Shown piece after piece: positions 16,356 to 25,125 of a stretch of DNA of 64,000 bases; the stretch's first letter is position 1, and the number at the start of each line of letters is the position of its first letter. The notes beneath the pieces are model-generated. The model was given only the letters and a program-made list of their open reading frames with translations. It did not search any database and was not told the origin of the DNA. Location of the stretch: contig DATAGP010000051.1 of NCBI GenBank assembly GCA_036263655.1, positions 1-64,000 on the forward strand. The letters run 5' to 3'. The position numbers and the translations under genes were made by a program. Source of the stretch: Schlegelella_A sp036263655 (GTDB taxonomy: Bacteria; Pseudomonadota; Gammaproteobacteria; Burkholderiales; Burkholderiaceae_C).

Positions 16356-17926
16356 GCCGGCTCCTCGAGCTCGCGCAGGTCGGTGCCGCGCGTCTCCGGG
16401 CCGTGGCGCAGCACCAGCGCGAGCGACGCGGCGACGGGCACCAGCACGACCACGGCCGCCCAGCCCAGCGCCGGCACCAGGCCGAGCAGGCTCAGGAACT
16501 GCGCCGCCAGGCCGCCGGCCTTGGTGCAGGCAGCCACCCAGCCAGTGGCGCGCGCCCGGATGCGCAGCGGATAGCTCTCGGCCGCGTACGGCAGGAGCAT
16601 CGCGATCAGGCCGTTGACGCCGATGATCAGCACGGCGACCGGCAGCACCGGGCTGGCGTCGGCGGGCGACGCCCACTCGAGATGGATCAGCCCGACCAGG
16701 CCGGCGCCGGTCAGGGCGACGGAGGCGGCGAGCGCGCCCTTGCTGCTCCAGGCGCTGTAGATCCAGGCCGCGAAGAAGACGGTCGGCACCGCGATCAGCG
16801 CCGACGCGGCCAGCAGGCTGCTCGACAACGCCATGCTGTAGCCCTTGGCGACCAGGTGCGCGGGCATCCACAGGAGCAGGCCGAAGTTGATCAGGCCCCA
16901 GGCGACCGCGGCGATGCTGAGGGCCCAGGTGCGCGGACCGAGCGCCAGCACCGCACCGACGGCGGCCTCGCTGCGGTCGACGACGGCGGCGGCACCTTCG
17001 CGCACCGTGCAGCCGAAGCTGCGCAGCACCACGTGCGCCTCCCGCACCCGGCCGAGCGCCATCAGGAACTTCGGCGACTCGGGAATGAAGACGTTGAGGA
17101 AGACGAGCACCAGGCCGGTCGGCAGGTTGAGGAACCACAGGCTGCGCCAGCCGAAGAGCGGCAGCAGCCAGGCGGCGAGCGCGCTCGCGGCCAGGTAGCC
17201 GCCGACGGCGCCCAGTCCGCCGACGAGCACCAGGGCCCAGCCACGCTGCTTCGACGGCATGGTCTCGGCGAGCAGCGCATAGGTGACCGGCAGCATGCCG
17301 CCGGCCGCCGCGCCCATGACGAAGCACATGCCGACGTTCCACCAGAGCGACGGCATGGAGCCGCAGATCGAGGTGCCGACGAAGATCACCGCCGAGAGCA
17401 GGATCGAGGCGCGGCGGCCGTACAGGTCGGCGAGCCAGCCCCACAGCACCGAGCCGACGACCGTTCCGCACAAGGCGGCGAACGGCAGCCAGGCGACGGC
17501 GGCCGCCGACAGCGCGTACTCCTCGCGCATGCCGGGCACGACGAAGCCGAGGCTCGCCGGCTTCATCACGTCGATGACGAGGGCGATGGTCAGGACGATC
17601 ATCAGCCGCCAGTGGGCACGGCCGAGCGGTGCGTCCTCCGGCGCGCTGACGGTCACCTCGGGCTCGGCGACGGCGCTCGCCGCCAGCTTCTTCGGCAGCA
17701 GGCCGTAGCCGGCGACGGCGATGCCGGCGACGATCAGGACCATGCCCCAGATCATCTCGGCGTCGATCGGCATGTCGGCGAGCCGGAAGCCGTTGTCCTT
17801 GCCCATCCAGAACATCGGCAGGTGCATGACGACGCCCAGCGTCACGGCGAGGCAGCCTCCGGTGAAGGCCCAGAGATGGCGGCGGTCGGCGAGGACCGGA
17901 GGAACGTTCGGGGGAGTCAGGCTCAT
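16352..17926 (-). CDS. MFS transporter with an extra N-terminal two-helix segment
   Basis: This 524-residue inner-membrane carrier has the core MFS domain from about residue 115. The signature loop is GWLADLYGRRASI and the family ESPKFLMALGR loop follows TM6, as in the sugar/aromatic-acid porter group. Before the core is an ~80-residue extension with two more hydrophobic helices (LWAFTGGCLAVTLGV and MIWGMVLIVAGIAVAGYG). Substrate is unknown. The downstream P450 on the same strand starts elsewhere, but its stop lies only 7 bp upstream of this ATG, so the order is P450 then transporter in one transcript. Confidence 0.82.
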   Translation of the reverse strand: MSLTPPNVPPVLADRRHLWAFTGGCLAVTLGVVMHLPMFWMGKDNGFRLADMPIDAEMIWGMVLIVAGIAVAGYGLLPKKLAASAVAEPEVTVSAPEDAPLGRAHWRLMIVLTIALVIDVMKPASLGFVVPGMREEYALSAAAVAWLPFAALCGTVVGSVLWGWLADLYGRRASILLSAVIFVGTSICGSMPSLWWNVGMCFVMGAAAGGMLPVTYALLAETMPSKQRGWALVLVGGLGAVGGYLAASALAAWLLPLFGWRSLWFLNLPTGLVLVFLNVFIPESPKFLMALGRVREAHVVLRSFGCTVREGAAAVVDRSEAAVGAVLALGPRTWALSIAAVAWGLINFGLLLWMPAHLVAKGYSMALSSSLLAASALIAVPTVFFAAWIYSAWSSKGALAASVALTGAGLVGLIHLEWASPADASPVLPVAVLIIGVNGLIAMLLPYAAESYPLRIRARATGWVAACTKAGGLAAQFLSLLGLVPALGWAAVVVLVPVAASLALVLRHGPETRGTDLRELEEPA

Positions 17927-17933
17927 TCGTTCG

Positions 17934-19163
17934 TCAGGGTGAGAGGCGGCAGGGCAGCCGGACGTGGCCGCGGAAGCGGGCGCGCCGTGCGCGCACGGCC
18001 GGCGCGGCCAGCTCGTAGCGCGGGAAGCGCTCGAGGAAGCGGCCGATCGCGATGCGCCCCTCGAGGCGGGCCAGGCCCATGCCGACGCACTGGTGGATGC
18101 CCGAGCCGAACGCGACATGCCGGTTCGGCGTGCGCCCGACGTCGAGGCGATCGGGTGCGGGGAACTGCGCCGGGTCGCGGTTCGCGGCGCCGATGCAGAG
18201 CGTCACCTGCGTGCGCGGCGCGAGCGCGACGCCGCCGATCTCCGCCGGCCCGGTGGTGATGCGGTTGCCGAGCTGGTTCGAGCTCTCGATGCGCAGGAAC
18301 TCCTCGACGGCGCTGCGCATCAGCCCGGGATCGGCGAGCAGGCGCTCCTTCTCCGCCGGGGCGTCGAGCAGGCACTTCAGGCCGTTGCCGATCAGGTTGG
18401 TGGTCGTCTCGTGGCCGGCGTTGAGCAGGAAGATGCAGTTGTGCAGCAGCTCCTTCGGCGTCAGCTTCTCGCCGCCAGCCTCGCCCTCGATGAGACGCGT
18501 CAGCACATCCACCTCGGGATCCCCCGGCGCGGCCCGGCGTCGGGCGACCAGCCCGTCGAGGTACTTCAGGAAGGCCGCCACCGCCTCGTTGCCGGCCGCG
18601 TGCTGGGCCGCCGTCGGCACTGGCTCGAGCGCGCCGAGGATGGCGAGCGACCAGTCGCGCAGCGGCCCGCGCTCGGCGACGGGCACGTCGAGCAGGTTGC
18701 CGATCACCTCGACCGGGATCGCGCTCGCGAAGCTCTCGATCAGGTCGATCTCGACGCCCGCGCCGCGTGCCGCCATGGCGTCGAGCAGGTGCTCGACCCG
18801 ATCGACGAGGCGACCTTCCATCGCCGCGACGTGCTTCGGCGTCAGCGCACCGGCGATCAGCCGGCGCACGCGCGTGTGCAGCGGCGGATCGTTGAAGACG
18901 AGGCTCGTCGTGTGGTGCTCGTACAGCGGCGTCGGCCCGTACTTGGGCAGGAACTCCTCGTGCTTGTCGGAGCTGAAGGTGGCGACGTCCTTGTAGACGG
19001 CGACGATGTCGGCGTAGCGGGTGAGAAAGAGGCTGCCGTCGGCCATCCGCTTCACCGGCTCGTGCTCGCGCAGCGCCCGATAGGTCGGAAAGGGATCATC
19101 GTAGAAGGCGTCGGGCAACTGCCTCAGGTCGAAGCGGGCCGCGATCTCGGCGTCGGAAAGCAC
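17934..19163 (-). CDS. Cytochrome P450
   Basis: This 409-residue soluble bacterial P450 has oxygen-activating I-helix AGHETTTN, K-helix EEFLRIES (ExxR), and a heme loop FGSGIHQCVGMGLARLE in which Cys is the axial ligand. The IHQC form is typical of the CYP107/CYP195-like bacterial groups. No ferredoxin or reductase gene is adjacent, so electrons come from elsewhere. The MFS gene follows 7 bp downstream. The pair may oxidise and move the same compound (inference). Confidence 0.92.
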   Translation of the reverse strand: MLSDAEIAARFDLRQLPDAFYDDPFPTYRALREHEPVKRMADGSLFLTRYADIVAVYKDVATFSSDKHEEFLPKYGPTPLYEHHTTSLVFNDPPLHTRVRRLIAGALTPKHVAAMEGRLVDRVEHLLDAMAARGAGVEIDLIESFASAIPVEVIGNLLDVPVAERGPLRDWSLAILGALEPVPTAAQHAAGNEAVAAFLKYLDGLVARRRAAPGDPEVDVLTRLIEGEAGGEKLTPKELLHNCIFLLNAGHETTTNLIGNGLKCLLDAPAEKERLLADPGLMRSAVEEFLRIESSNQLGNRITTGPAEIGGVALAPRTQVTLCIGAANRDPAQFPAPDRLDVGRTPNRHVAFGSGIHQCVGMGLARLEGRIAIGRFLERFPRYELAAPAVRARRARFRGHVRLPCRLSP

Positions 19164-19273
19164 GGGCGCGAGTCTACGGGCGGTCGGTCGGGCCTTTCCC
19201 GCGCCGCGCCGTTCGAGTAACGTCCCTGCCCCGCAACACGATGCTGCCGCCGAGCCGCACAGAGGAGGAACTC

Positions 19274-19687
19274 ATGGCCAAGACCTACGTCCAGATCAAC
19301 AAGTTCGCCGTCAAGGACATCTTCGACGCGAAGCACAAGAGCCGCATGCCGGGGCTGATGCAGAAGGCGGCGGAGAAGGCGGTCAAGGCCTCGAGCAAGC
19401 TCACGCTCGAGGCGCCGAAGGAAAAGGGCGCGACCGGCTACAGCCTCGACGGCAGCCTCGAGTCGCTGGCGCCCGACGCGTCCGGCAAGAAGCTGGTGGG
19501 CAAGTGTTCGATGGCCGTCACCAGCTGGCCCGGCAAGTCGCTGAAGGCGATGCCTTCGGGCACGGCGGCGACGGCGATTCCCGGCGCTGACAAGATCGAC
19601 GCCGGCGACGTCGACGCCATCGCCGACGGCGCGGTCGCCTCGGCCATGAAGTCGGCGATCTCGTACATGGAGAAGAACGCGCCGTGA
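19274..19687 (+). CDS. Uncharacterised 137-residue protein
   Basis: I do not recognise this family. The protein is Ala/Lys/Ser-rich. It starts AKTYVQINKFAVKDIFDAK, has an amphipathic Lys/Ala helix (MQKAAEKAVKASSK), and ends in an Ala/Asp-rich helical part (DAIADGAVASAMKSAISYMEKN). No signal peptide or membrane segment is visible, and there is one Cys. Translation looks strong: GAGGAGGAA lies 4 bases before the ATG. Its stop overlaps the GTG of the following beta-barrel gene. The pattern is that of a small soluble protein made in quantity together with an envelope protein. Confidence 0.7.
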   Translation: MAKTYVQINKFAVKDIFDAKHKSRMPGLMQKAAEKAVKASSKLTLEAPKEKGATGYSLDGSLESLAPDASGKKLVGKCSMAVTSWPGKSLKAMPSGTAATAIPGADKIDAGDVDAIADGAVASAMKSAISYMEKNAP

Positions 19688-20517
19688 GCGCGCCGGCCGC
19701 CCGGCCTCGGTCGCCGGGCGGGTGGGCTCGCCGCCGGCGTCGGCTCGATGCGCTGCGCGTCGCCGCCGGTCTCCTCGCCGCGCCGCTGGCTGCCGCGCAG
19801 TCGTCGGGCGACGGCCCCGCGGCCGTGCCGTACCGGCCCAGCGTCTCCACGCCGGCGGCCCTGACGGCGCCGGGATGGATCGAGATCGAAGCCGGCCTGC
19901 AGCACGACCGCGCCGGCCCCGTGGCTCGTCGCGACAGCCTGCCCTTGACGGCGAAGCTCGCCTTCACCGACGACTGGGGCGTCCGGCTCGGCGCCGACGC
20001 CTGGGTCCGCCAGCGGGACGACGACGGCGCCCGGGAGCGCGGCTACGGCGACACCAGCCTCGTCCTCAAGCGCCGCTTCGCCGTCGACGAGGCACAGGCG
20101 TTCGGCCTCGAGGCCAGCGTCGTGCTGGCGACCGCGCGCAAGAGCCTCGGCAGCGGCAGCGGCAAGACCGACCTCCTCGTCAACGCCATCTACAGCGCCG
20201 ACCTCGGCCCGTGGCATGCCGACCTGAACCTCGGCGGCTCCCGCCTCGGCGCGGCCGCCGCCGGCACGAGCCGGCACGAGATCCTCTGGGCCGCCGCCGC
20301 GTCGCGGGCGCTCGACGAGCGCTGGGGCGTCGTCGGCGAGCTCGCTGGCGCGCACCGGCGCGGCGAGCGCAGCGAACGGCAGTTCCTGCTCGCCGCCAGC
20401 TACAGCGTGTCGCCGCGTCTCGTGCTCGACATCGGCGCGGCCCGCAGCCTGCGATCCGGCGGCCGGCAGTGGTCGGCGTTCGGCGGCGTCACCTGGCTGG
20501 CCGCGCGCCTGTTCTGA
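19684..20517 (+). CDS. Predicted outer-membrane beta-barrel protein (phenol MetA-pathway-like transporter family)
   Basis: This 277-residue exported protein has an Arg-rich N-terminus and signal peptide ending near LAAAQ, then short alternating amphipathic strands rich in Gly/Asp/Arg turns, such as GWIEIEAGLQHD, DWGVRLGADAW, ERGYGDTSLVLKRRF and QFLLAASYSVSPRLVLD. It ends in Phe, the usual barrel sorting residue. The layout matches proteins annotated as MetA-pathway-of-phenol-degradation transporters, whose true role is unknown. GTG start overlaps the upstream stop by 4 bases. Confidence 0.68.
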   Translation: MSAPAARPRSPGGWARRRRRLDALRVAAGLLAAPLAAAQSSGDGPAAVPYRPSVSTPAALTAPGWIEIEAGLQHDRAGPVARRDSLPLTAKLAFTDDWGVRLGADAWVRQRDDDGARERGYGDTSLVLKRRFAVDEAQAFGLEASVVLATARKSLGSGSGKTDLLVNAIYSADLGPWHADLNLGGSRLGAAAAGTSRHEILWAAAASRALDERWGVVGELAGAHRRGERSERQFLLAASYSVSPRLVLDIGAARSLRSGGRQWSAFGGVTWLAARLF

Positions 20518-20565
20518 AGGTCCGCCGTTTGCCTAGGGGAGAGGTCTTCCACTCTCCGCCAGCCC

Positions 20566-21309
20566 GTGGCCGATCGAGACACGCCCGCACCCGAAACCCC
20601 GGCCCCGCTCTGGAAGCGGGTCGCCAGCGGCACCGCCGTGGTCGGCGTCGTGGCGCTGTGCGGTGCGCTCGGCTATTACGCCGGGACGGCAGGGCGGGGC
20701 GAGGCACCGGCCGCGACCGCGCAGCAGGCGGCCCCGCCCGCCCTGCCGACGCGGGCCGACTTCGGCGGCACGGCCGCTTCCGCGGATGTGCGCGCCCTGG
20801 CCGACTGGGTGGTGGCCAACCGCGACCACGGCCAGCGCAGCTTCGCCATCGTCGACAAGTCGAACCCATCGGTGTACGTCTTCGGGCCCGATGGCCGGCT
20901 GGCCGGCAAGGCGCCGGCGCTGGTCGGCCTCGCCGTCGGCGACGAGTCGGTGCCCGGCATCGGCGATCGCCCCATCGAGAAGGTCAAGCCGCACGAGCGC
21001 ACCACCCCGGCCGGACGCTTCGTCACCGCCCCCGGTCAGAACCTGACCGGCGAGGAAGTGATCTGGGTCGACTACCACGCCGCCGTGTCGATGCACAGCG
21101 TGCGCGCGCTGGTCGCCGAGGAACGCCGGCTGGAGCGGCTCGCCTCGCCCATCCCCGCCGAGCACCGCATTTCGTACGGCTGCATCAACCTGCCGCACGA
21201 GTTCTTCAAGACGGTGGCGCAGCCGGCGTTCTCGCAGCCGGGCGGCATCATCTACGTGCTCCCGGAGACGCGCCCCTGGCAGACCATCGTCGCCGCGACA
21301 GCGCGCTGA
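20566..21309 (+). CDS. L,D-transpeptidase (YkuD)-like protein with SYGC active-site variant
   Basis: This 247-residue protein is anchored by one N-terminal helix (AVVGVVALCGALGYYAG), with a periplasmic domain behind it. The end of a YkuD domain is visible: TTPAGRF, VDYHAAVSMHSV and then HRISYGCINLP. The canonical motif is SHGC(I/V)N; here Tyr replaces the second His, while the nucleophile Cys and the first His (SMH) remain. It could be a peptidoglycan cross-linking or tailoring enzyme, or an altered relative. The start is GTG at 20566, 48 bp after the barrel gene, same strand. Confidence 0.75.
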   Translation: MADRDTPAPETPAPLWKRVASGTAVVGVVALCGALGYYAGTAGRGEAPAATAQQAAPPALPTRADFGGTAASADVRALADWVVANRDHGQRSFAIVDKSNPSVYVFGPDGRLAGKAPALVGLAVGDESVPGIGDRPIEKVKPHERTTPAGRFVTAPGQNLTGEEVIWVDYHAAVSMHSVRALVAEERRLERLASPIPAEHRISYGCINLPHEFFKTVAQPAFSQPGGIIYVLPETRPWQTIVAATAR

Positions 21310-21327
21310 GGCGCCGCGCGCGCCTCG

Positions 21328-22293
21328 CTAGATCCAGCGCGCGCGCTTGAAGCGCCACCAGACGAAGCCGCAGGCCGCGGCGATGATGGCCAGCGCCGCC
21401 GGGTAGCCCCACCTGAACTTCAGCTCGGGCATCGCTTCGAAGTTCATGCCCCAGATGCCGGCGAAGGCGGTCGCCACCGCGAAGATGCCGGCCCAGGCGG
21501 CAAGGCGCTTGGTGATCTCCGACTCCTCGATCGTGACCATCGACAGGTTCACCTGGATCGCCGTGCCGATCGTCTCGCGCAAGGCGTCGAGCGAGGCGTT
21601 GCAGCGGGTGAGGTGGTCGAAGACGTCGCGGAAGTACTCGCGGTTGGTGGCGCAGACCTGCGGCACGCGTCCGCTCACCAGACGCGCGACGCCTTCGAGC
21701 AGGGGCGACACGGCGTGCTTGACGATGCTCACCTTCTGCTTCAGGGCATAGAGCCGCTCGATGTTGGCGCGCCCGAGCCCCGGCTCGAAGATGCCGGCCT
21801 CGACCACCTCGAGATCGGCCTCGAGGGCATCGATGATCGGGAAGTAGCGGTCGACGACGGCGTCCATCAGCGCGTAGAAGACGAAGGCCGAGCCGTGCCG
21901 CAACAGGTGGGGCTCGCGCTCGGCGCGCGCCCGCACGCCGAGGAAGCCCTCCTGCATGCCGTTGCGCACCGACAGCACGAAGTTGGGTCCGACGAAGATG
22001 TTGAGCTCGCCGACGGCGACCTCCTCCGCGTTCAGCTGCACCGTGTGCAGGACGGCGAACAGGGTCTCGCCGTACTCCTCGATCTTCGGCCGCTGGTGGC
22101 CGTGCCGGGCATCCTCGACTGCCAGGTCGTGCAGCCCGAACTCGTGCTGCATGGTGGCGAGCTCGTCGGGGCTGGCGTCCTTCAACGCGACCCAGACGAA
22201 GCAGTCGGGCCGGGCCAGGAACTCGCTGATGTCGTCGACCACGCAGTCCGCGAGCTTCTTGCCGTTCTCGTAGGCCACGCAGTTGATCAACAT
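21328..22293 (-). CDS. corA: CorA-type magnesium/cobalt transporter
   Basis: This 321-residue protein has a long N-terminal cytoplasmic domain followed by two C-terminal helices. The pore motif GMN sits at the end of the first (AGIWGMNFEAMPE). The acidic/basic end of the second helix (WWRFKRARWI) is typical. CorA pentamers import Mg2+ and also carry Co2+ or Ni2+. The ATG at 22293 gives MLINCVAYENGKK, the family start. A TAAAAT hexamer at 22304-22309 on this strand lies only ~11 bases upstream, which would give a very short leader. Confidence 0.92.
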   Translation of the reverse strand: MLINCVAYENGKKLADCVVDDISEFLARPDCFVWVALKDASPDELATMQHEFGLHDLAVEDARHGHQRPKIEEYGETLFAVLHTVQLNAEEVAVGELNIFVGPNFVLSVRNGMQEGFLGVRARAEREPHLLRHGSAFVFYALMDAVVDRYFPIIDALEADLEVVEAGIFEPGLGRANIERLYALKQKVSIVKHAVSPLLEGVARLVSGRVPQVCATNREYFRDVFDHLTRCNASLDALRETIGTAIQVNLSMVTIEESEITKRLAAWAGIFAVATAFAGIWGMNFEAMPELKFRWGYPAALAIIAAACGFVWWRFKRARWI

Positions 22294-22518
22294 ATGGAGC
22301 GGGATTTTAGGATCGCAGGGTCGATGCGAAGCGCCAGCTCGCGCGACAACGCGCGGGTGGACACCACCGGCCTGCCGGACACCCGTTCTCCGGCACATCC
22401 TGTTACCGCGACGTGCCGGTTCGGCGGTTACGTCACAGACGGCAACGAGACCCCGTGGCTAACATGAACGTCCCCCTCGAGCGCGGCCCCCAGCGCATCG
22501 CCACGACCGCTGCCATCG

Positions 22519-23610
22519 ATGTTCTTCCCGCTCCGCCTCGTCCGCCTGGTCCGCCTCGCCGCCGCGCTGCTGGTCGGCGGTGCCGCGCTGGCCGGCTGCT
22601 CGACCACGGGGCTGTTGCTGACCGCTGCCGGCATCGCCACCGACACCAGCGTCACGTGGGAGATCGCCAAGCACGTCCACGCCAAGCTGACCCAGGACGA
22701 CCCGACGCCCTGCGTGCTCCTGAACAGCGTCCAGCGCGCCCTGAACCCGCGCTGCGACTACGTCCCCGGAAGCATCCGCGCGATCGATCTCGCCAGCACC
22801 GGCCTGCAGGCCTGCCCGCTCGCCATCGCGACCCGCGACCCGCGCCTGTGGCGGGCCTTGCCCGAGCTGATCGCCAAGGGCGCACGGCCCGACCGCTGCT
22901 CGCAGTCGCCGCTCGTCGACCTGGCCCAGGCCGAGGCATGCCCCGATTTCGCCGCGGCGTCGCCGGCGACCTTGCAGGCTTTTATCCAGCTCGCCGACGA
23001 CGATCCGCGCGCTGTCCGGCACGATGTCTTCCGCATGCTCGGCTGTCCCAAGGCGCGGGCGGTCGGTCTCGAGCGGGTCCTCACCGCTTGGCTCGACCGG
23101 GGTGCGTTGCAGCCCGGAACACTGTCGTTCAGCCCGCTCGGCGCCGCCCACCCTGACCTCCTCGTCGGCCGCTTCGGACGCGAGCTGGAGGTGGCCGGCC
23201 ACCTGCCCGGGAGCGCGCTCGACGGCTACGAAGGCATCCTGCCGACCGGCTTCGAGGAAGCCCTGCGCACCAGCCACTGGGCCGCCCTCGAGTGGTGGCT
23301 CTATCGCCTGCCTCGCCTCGCCAACCTCGCGCCGCCGGCGCGCGGCGGACAGCTGGCGTGGGTGCCGCTGCAGCGGGTGCTGTTGCCCGGCTTCCTGGCC
23401 GACCCGACGTCGCAGCGCGAGATGGTCGTGTTCCTGATGGCGCGCGGTGCGGACCCGCGCGCCAGGCTTCCCTTCGAGCCGACACGGACCGTGATCGGCT
23501 TCGCCGCGGCGATGAAGAGCCCGATGCTCGCCGTGCTCGACCCGCCCGCGCCGGCGCCGCCGCGGACGCTCCGCCAGGCCGCCCTCGACCCGGAACAGTC
23601 CGCGCGCTGA
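22519..23610 (+). CDS. Uncharacterised lipoprotein with a degenerate ankyrin-like segment
   Basis: A 363-residue protein with a lipoprotein signal (AALLVGGAALAGCSTTG, lipobox ALAGC). The rest is unassigned. It has conserved-looking Cys residues in its first half and a segment VVFLMARGADPRARLPFEP near residue 310 that resembles the start of an ankyrin repeat. A Pro/Ala-rich C-terminus follows. It is expected to be anchored on the periplasmic face. It stands alone between divergent corA and a convergent GST gene. Confidence 0.65.
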   Translation: MFFPLRLVRLVRLAAALLVGGAALAGCSTTGLLLTAAGIATDTSVTWEIAKHVHAKLTQDDPTPCVLLNSVQRALNPRCDYVPGSIRAIDLASTGLQACPLAIATRDPRLWRALPELIAKGARPDRCSQSPLVDLAQAEACPDFAAASPATLQAFIQLADDDPRAVRHDVFRMLGCPKARAVGLERVLTAWLDRGALQPGTLSFSPLGAAHPDLLVGRFGRELEVAGHLPGSALDGYEGILPTGFEEALRTSHWAALEWWLYRLPRLANLAPPARGGQLAWVPLQRVLLPGFLADPTSQREMVVFLMARGADPRARLPFEPTRTVIGFAAAMKSPMLAVLDPPAPAPPRTLRQAALDPEQSAR

Positions 23611-23628
23611 GCGCGTGCCCGACCCGGC

Positions 23629-24303
23629 TCAGTCGTTCGCGAAGCTGTAGGGACCGCCGCGCTCGAGCGCCTGGCGATAGGCCGGGCGGGCGTGGATCTT
23701 CTTGAGGAAGGCCATGAGGCGGGGGCGGCTCGCGTCGAGGCCGGCGCGCACCGCGGCCGCTTCCACCGGAAAGCTCATCTGGATGTCGGCGGCGCTGAAC
23801 TCGGGCCCCGCGAACCATTCGCTCCGGCCGAGCTCGGCCTCCATGAAGTCGAGCTGCCGCTTCAGGTTGGGCTCGATCATCAGCGCCTTGACCTTGCGCG
23901 AGATGCCCTTGGCGATCGGCTTCGCGAAGAACGGCATGGGACCCGTCTCGATGCGGTCGAAGATCAGCTTCAGCAGCAGCGGTGGCATGGCCGAGCCCTC
24001 CGCGAAGTGGAGCCAGTACTGGAAGCGGCGCCGCTCGGGCGTGCCCGCGGGCGGCAGGAGCCGACCGCGTCCCTGCGTCTCGAGCAGGTACTCGACGATC
24101 GCACCCGACTCGGCGACGGTGATGTCGCCGTCGGTGATCACCGGCGACTTGCCCAGCGGATGCACCTTCGTGAGCTCCGGCGGCGCGAGCATCGTCTTCG
24201 CATCGCGCTGGTACTTGCGGACCTCGTAGCCGACGCCGAGCTCCTCGAGCAGCCACAGCACGCGCTGCGAGCGCGAGTTGTTGAGGTGGTGGACCGTGAT
24301 CAT
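23629..24303 (-). CDS. Glutathione S-transferase
   Basis: This 224-residue GST has an N-terminal thioredoxin fold starting ITVHHLNNSRSQRVLWLLEEL, with the glutathione-binding NSRSQR at its first helix. The cis-Pro loop reads GKSPVITDGD and the AESGAIVEYL motif follows. A helical C-terminal domain from about residue 90 contains FSAADIQMSFP, the N-capping box. Function is probably conjugation or peroxide detoxification. It is downstream of, and separate from, the urt operon on the same strand (90 bp gap upstream). Confidence 0.88.
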   Translation of the reverse strand: MITVHHLNNSRSQRVLWLLEELGVGYEVRKYQRDAKTMLAPPELTKVHPLGKSPVITDGDITVAESGAIVEYLLETQGRGRLLPPAGTPERRRFQYWLHFAEGSAMPPLLLKLIFDRIETGPMPFFAKPIAKGISRKVKALMIEPNLKRQLDFMEAELGRSEWFAGPEFSAADIQMSFPVEAAAVRAGLDASRPRLMAFLKKIHARPAYRQALERGGPYSFAND

Positions 24304-24393
24304 GGCGTGCCTCGGCGGGTGTCGATCGGCGATTGTGGCCGTCGCGCACGGAGGTGGCGGCGAAGAAGAGCGGCGCCCTGACAAGCAGCCGGG

Positions 24394-25125
24394 CTAGATC
24401 GACATCGCGCGGCGCACGCCGTCGGCCTCCATGTCGGCGCCGCGGCCGCGCTGCACGATCTCGCCACGTTCCATGACGAGGTAGCGATCGGCGAGTTCGG
24501 CGGCGAAGTCGTAGTACTGCTCGACGAGGACGATGGCCATCCGCTTCGCCTGCCCGCCCACCGTCAGGCCCTGGTCGGCCAGGCGGCGGATGACGCGGCC
24601 GATCTCCTTGATGATCGACGGCTGGATGCCCTCGGTGGGCTCGTCGAGCACGAGCAGGCTCGGCGCCGCGGCCAGGGCGCGGGCGATCGCGAGCTGCTGC
24701 TGCTGGCCGCCGGAGAGATCGCCGCCGCGCCGGTGCAGCATCGCCTTCAGCACCGGGAACAGCTCGAACAGCTCGCCGGGCAGCGGCGTGCCGCGCGGCT
24801 TGTAGGCCAGCCCCATCTCGAGGTTTTCCTTCACCGTCAGGCGGCCGAAGATCTCGCGCCCCTGCGGCACGTAGCCGATGCCGCGGCGCACGCGCTCGTA
24901 GGGCGTCGCCCGCGTGATGTCCGTGCCGGCGAAGGTGACGCTGCCGGAGCGCACCGGCACGACGCCCATCAGGCTCTTCAGCAGGGTCGTCTTGCCGACG
25001 CCGTTGCGCCCGAGGACGACGGTCACCTCGCCGGCGTGCGCCTCGAACGAGAGCCTGCGCAGGATGTGCGAGCCGCCGTAGTACTGGTCGACGGAGGCGA
25101 CGCTCAGCAGCGAGTCAGCGGCCAA
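24394..25125 (-). CDS. urtE: Urea ABC transporter ATP-binding subunit UrtE
   Basis: This 243-residue LivF-type ATPase has Walker A GRNGVGKTTLLKSLMG, the YVPQGREIFGRLTVKENL Q-loop region, LSGGQQQQLAIARAL, Walker B LLVLDEPTEGIQPSI and VLVEQYYDFA as switch region. The EPTEGIQPSIIKEI phrase is typical of UrtE. The best start is TTG at 25125, as no ATG or GTG fits before the conserved N-terminus; it overlaps urtD by 11 bp. It is the last gene of urtABCDE and powers urea uptake together with UrtD. Confidence 0.92.
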   Translation of the reverse strand: MAADSLLSVASVDQYYGGSHILRRLSFEAHAGEVTVVLGRNGVGKTTLLKSLMGVVPVRSGSVTFAGTDITRATPYERVRRGIGYVPQGREIFGRLTVKENLEMGLAYKPRGTPLPGELFELFPVLKAMLHRRGGDLSGGQQQQLAIARALAAAPSLLVLDEPTEGIQPSIIKEIGRVIRRLADQGLTVGGQAKRMAIVLVEQYYDFAAELADRYLVMERGEIVQRGRGADMEADGVRRAMSI

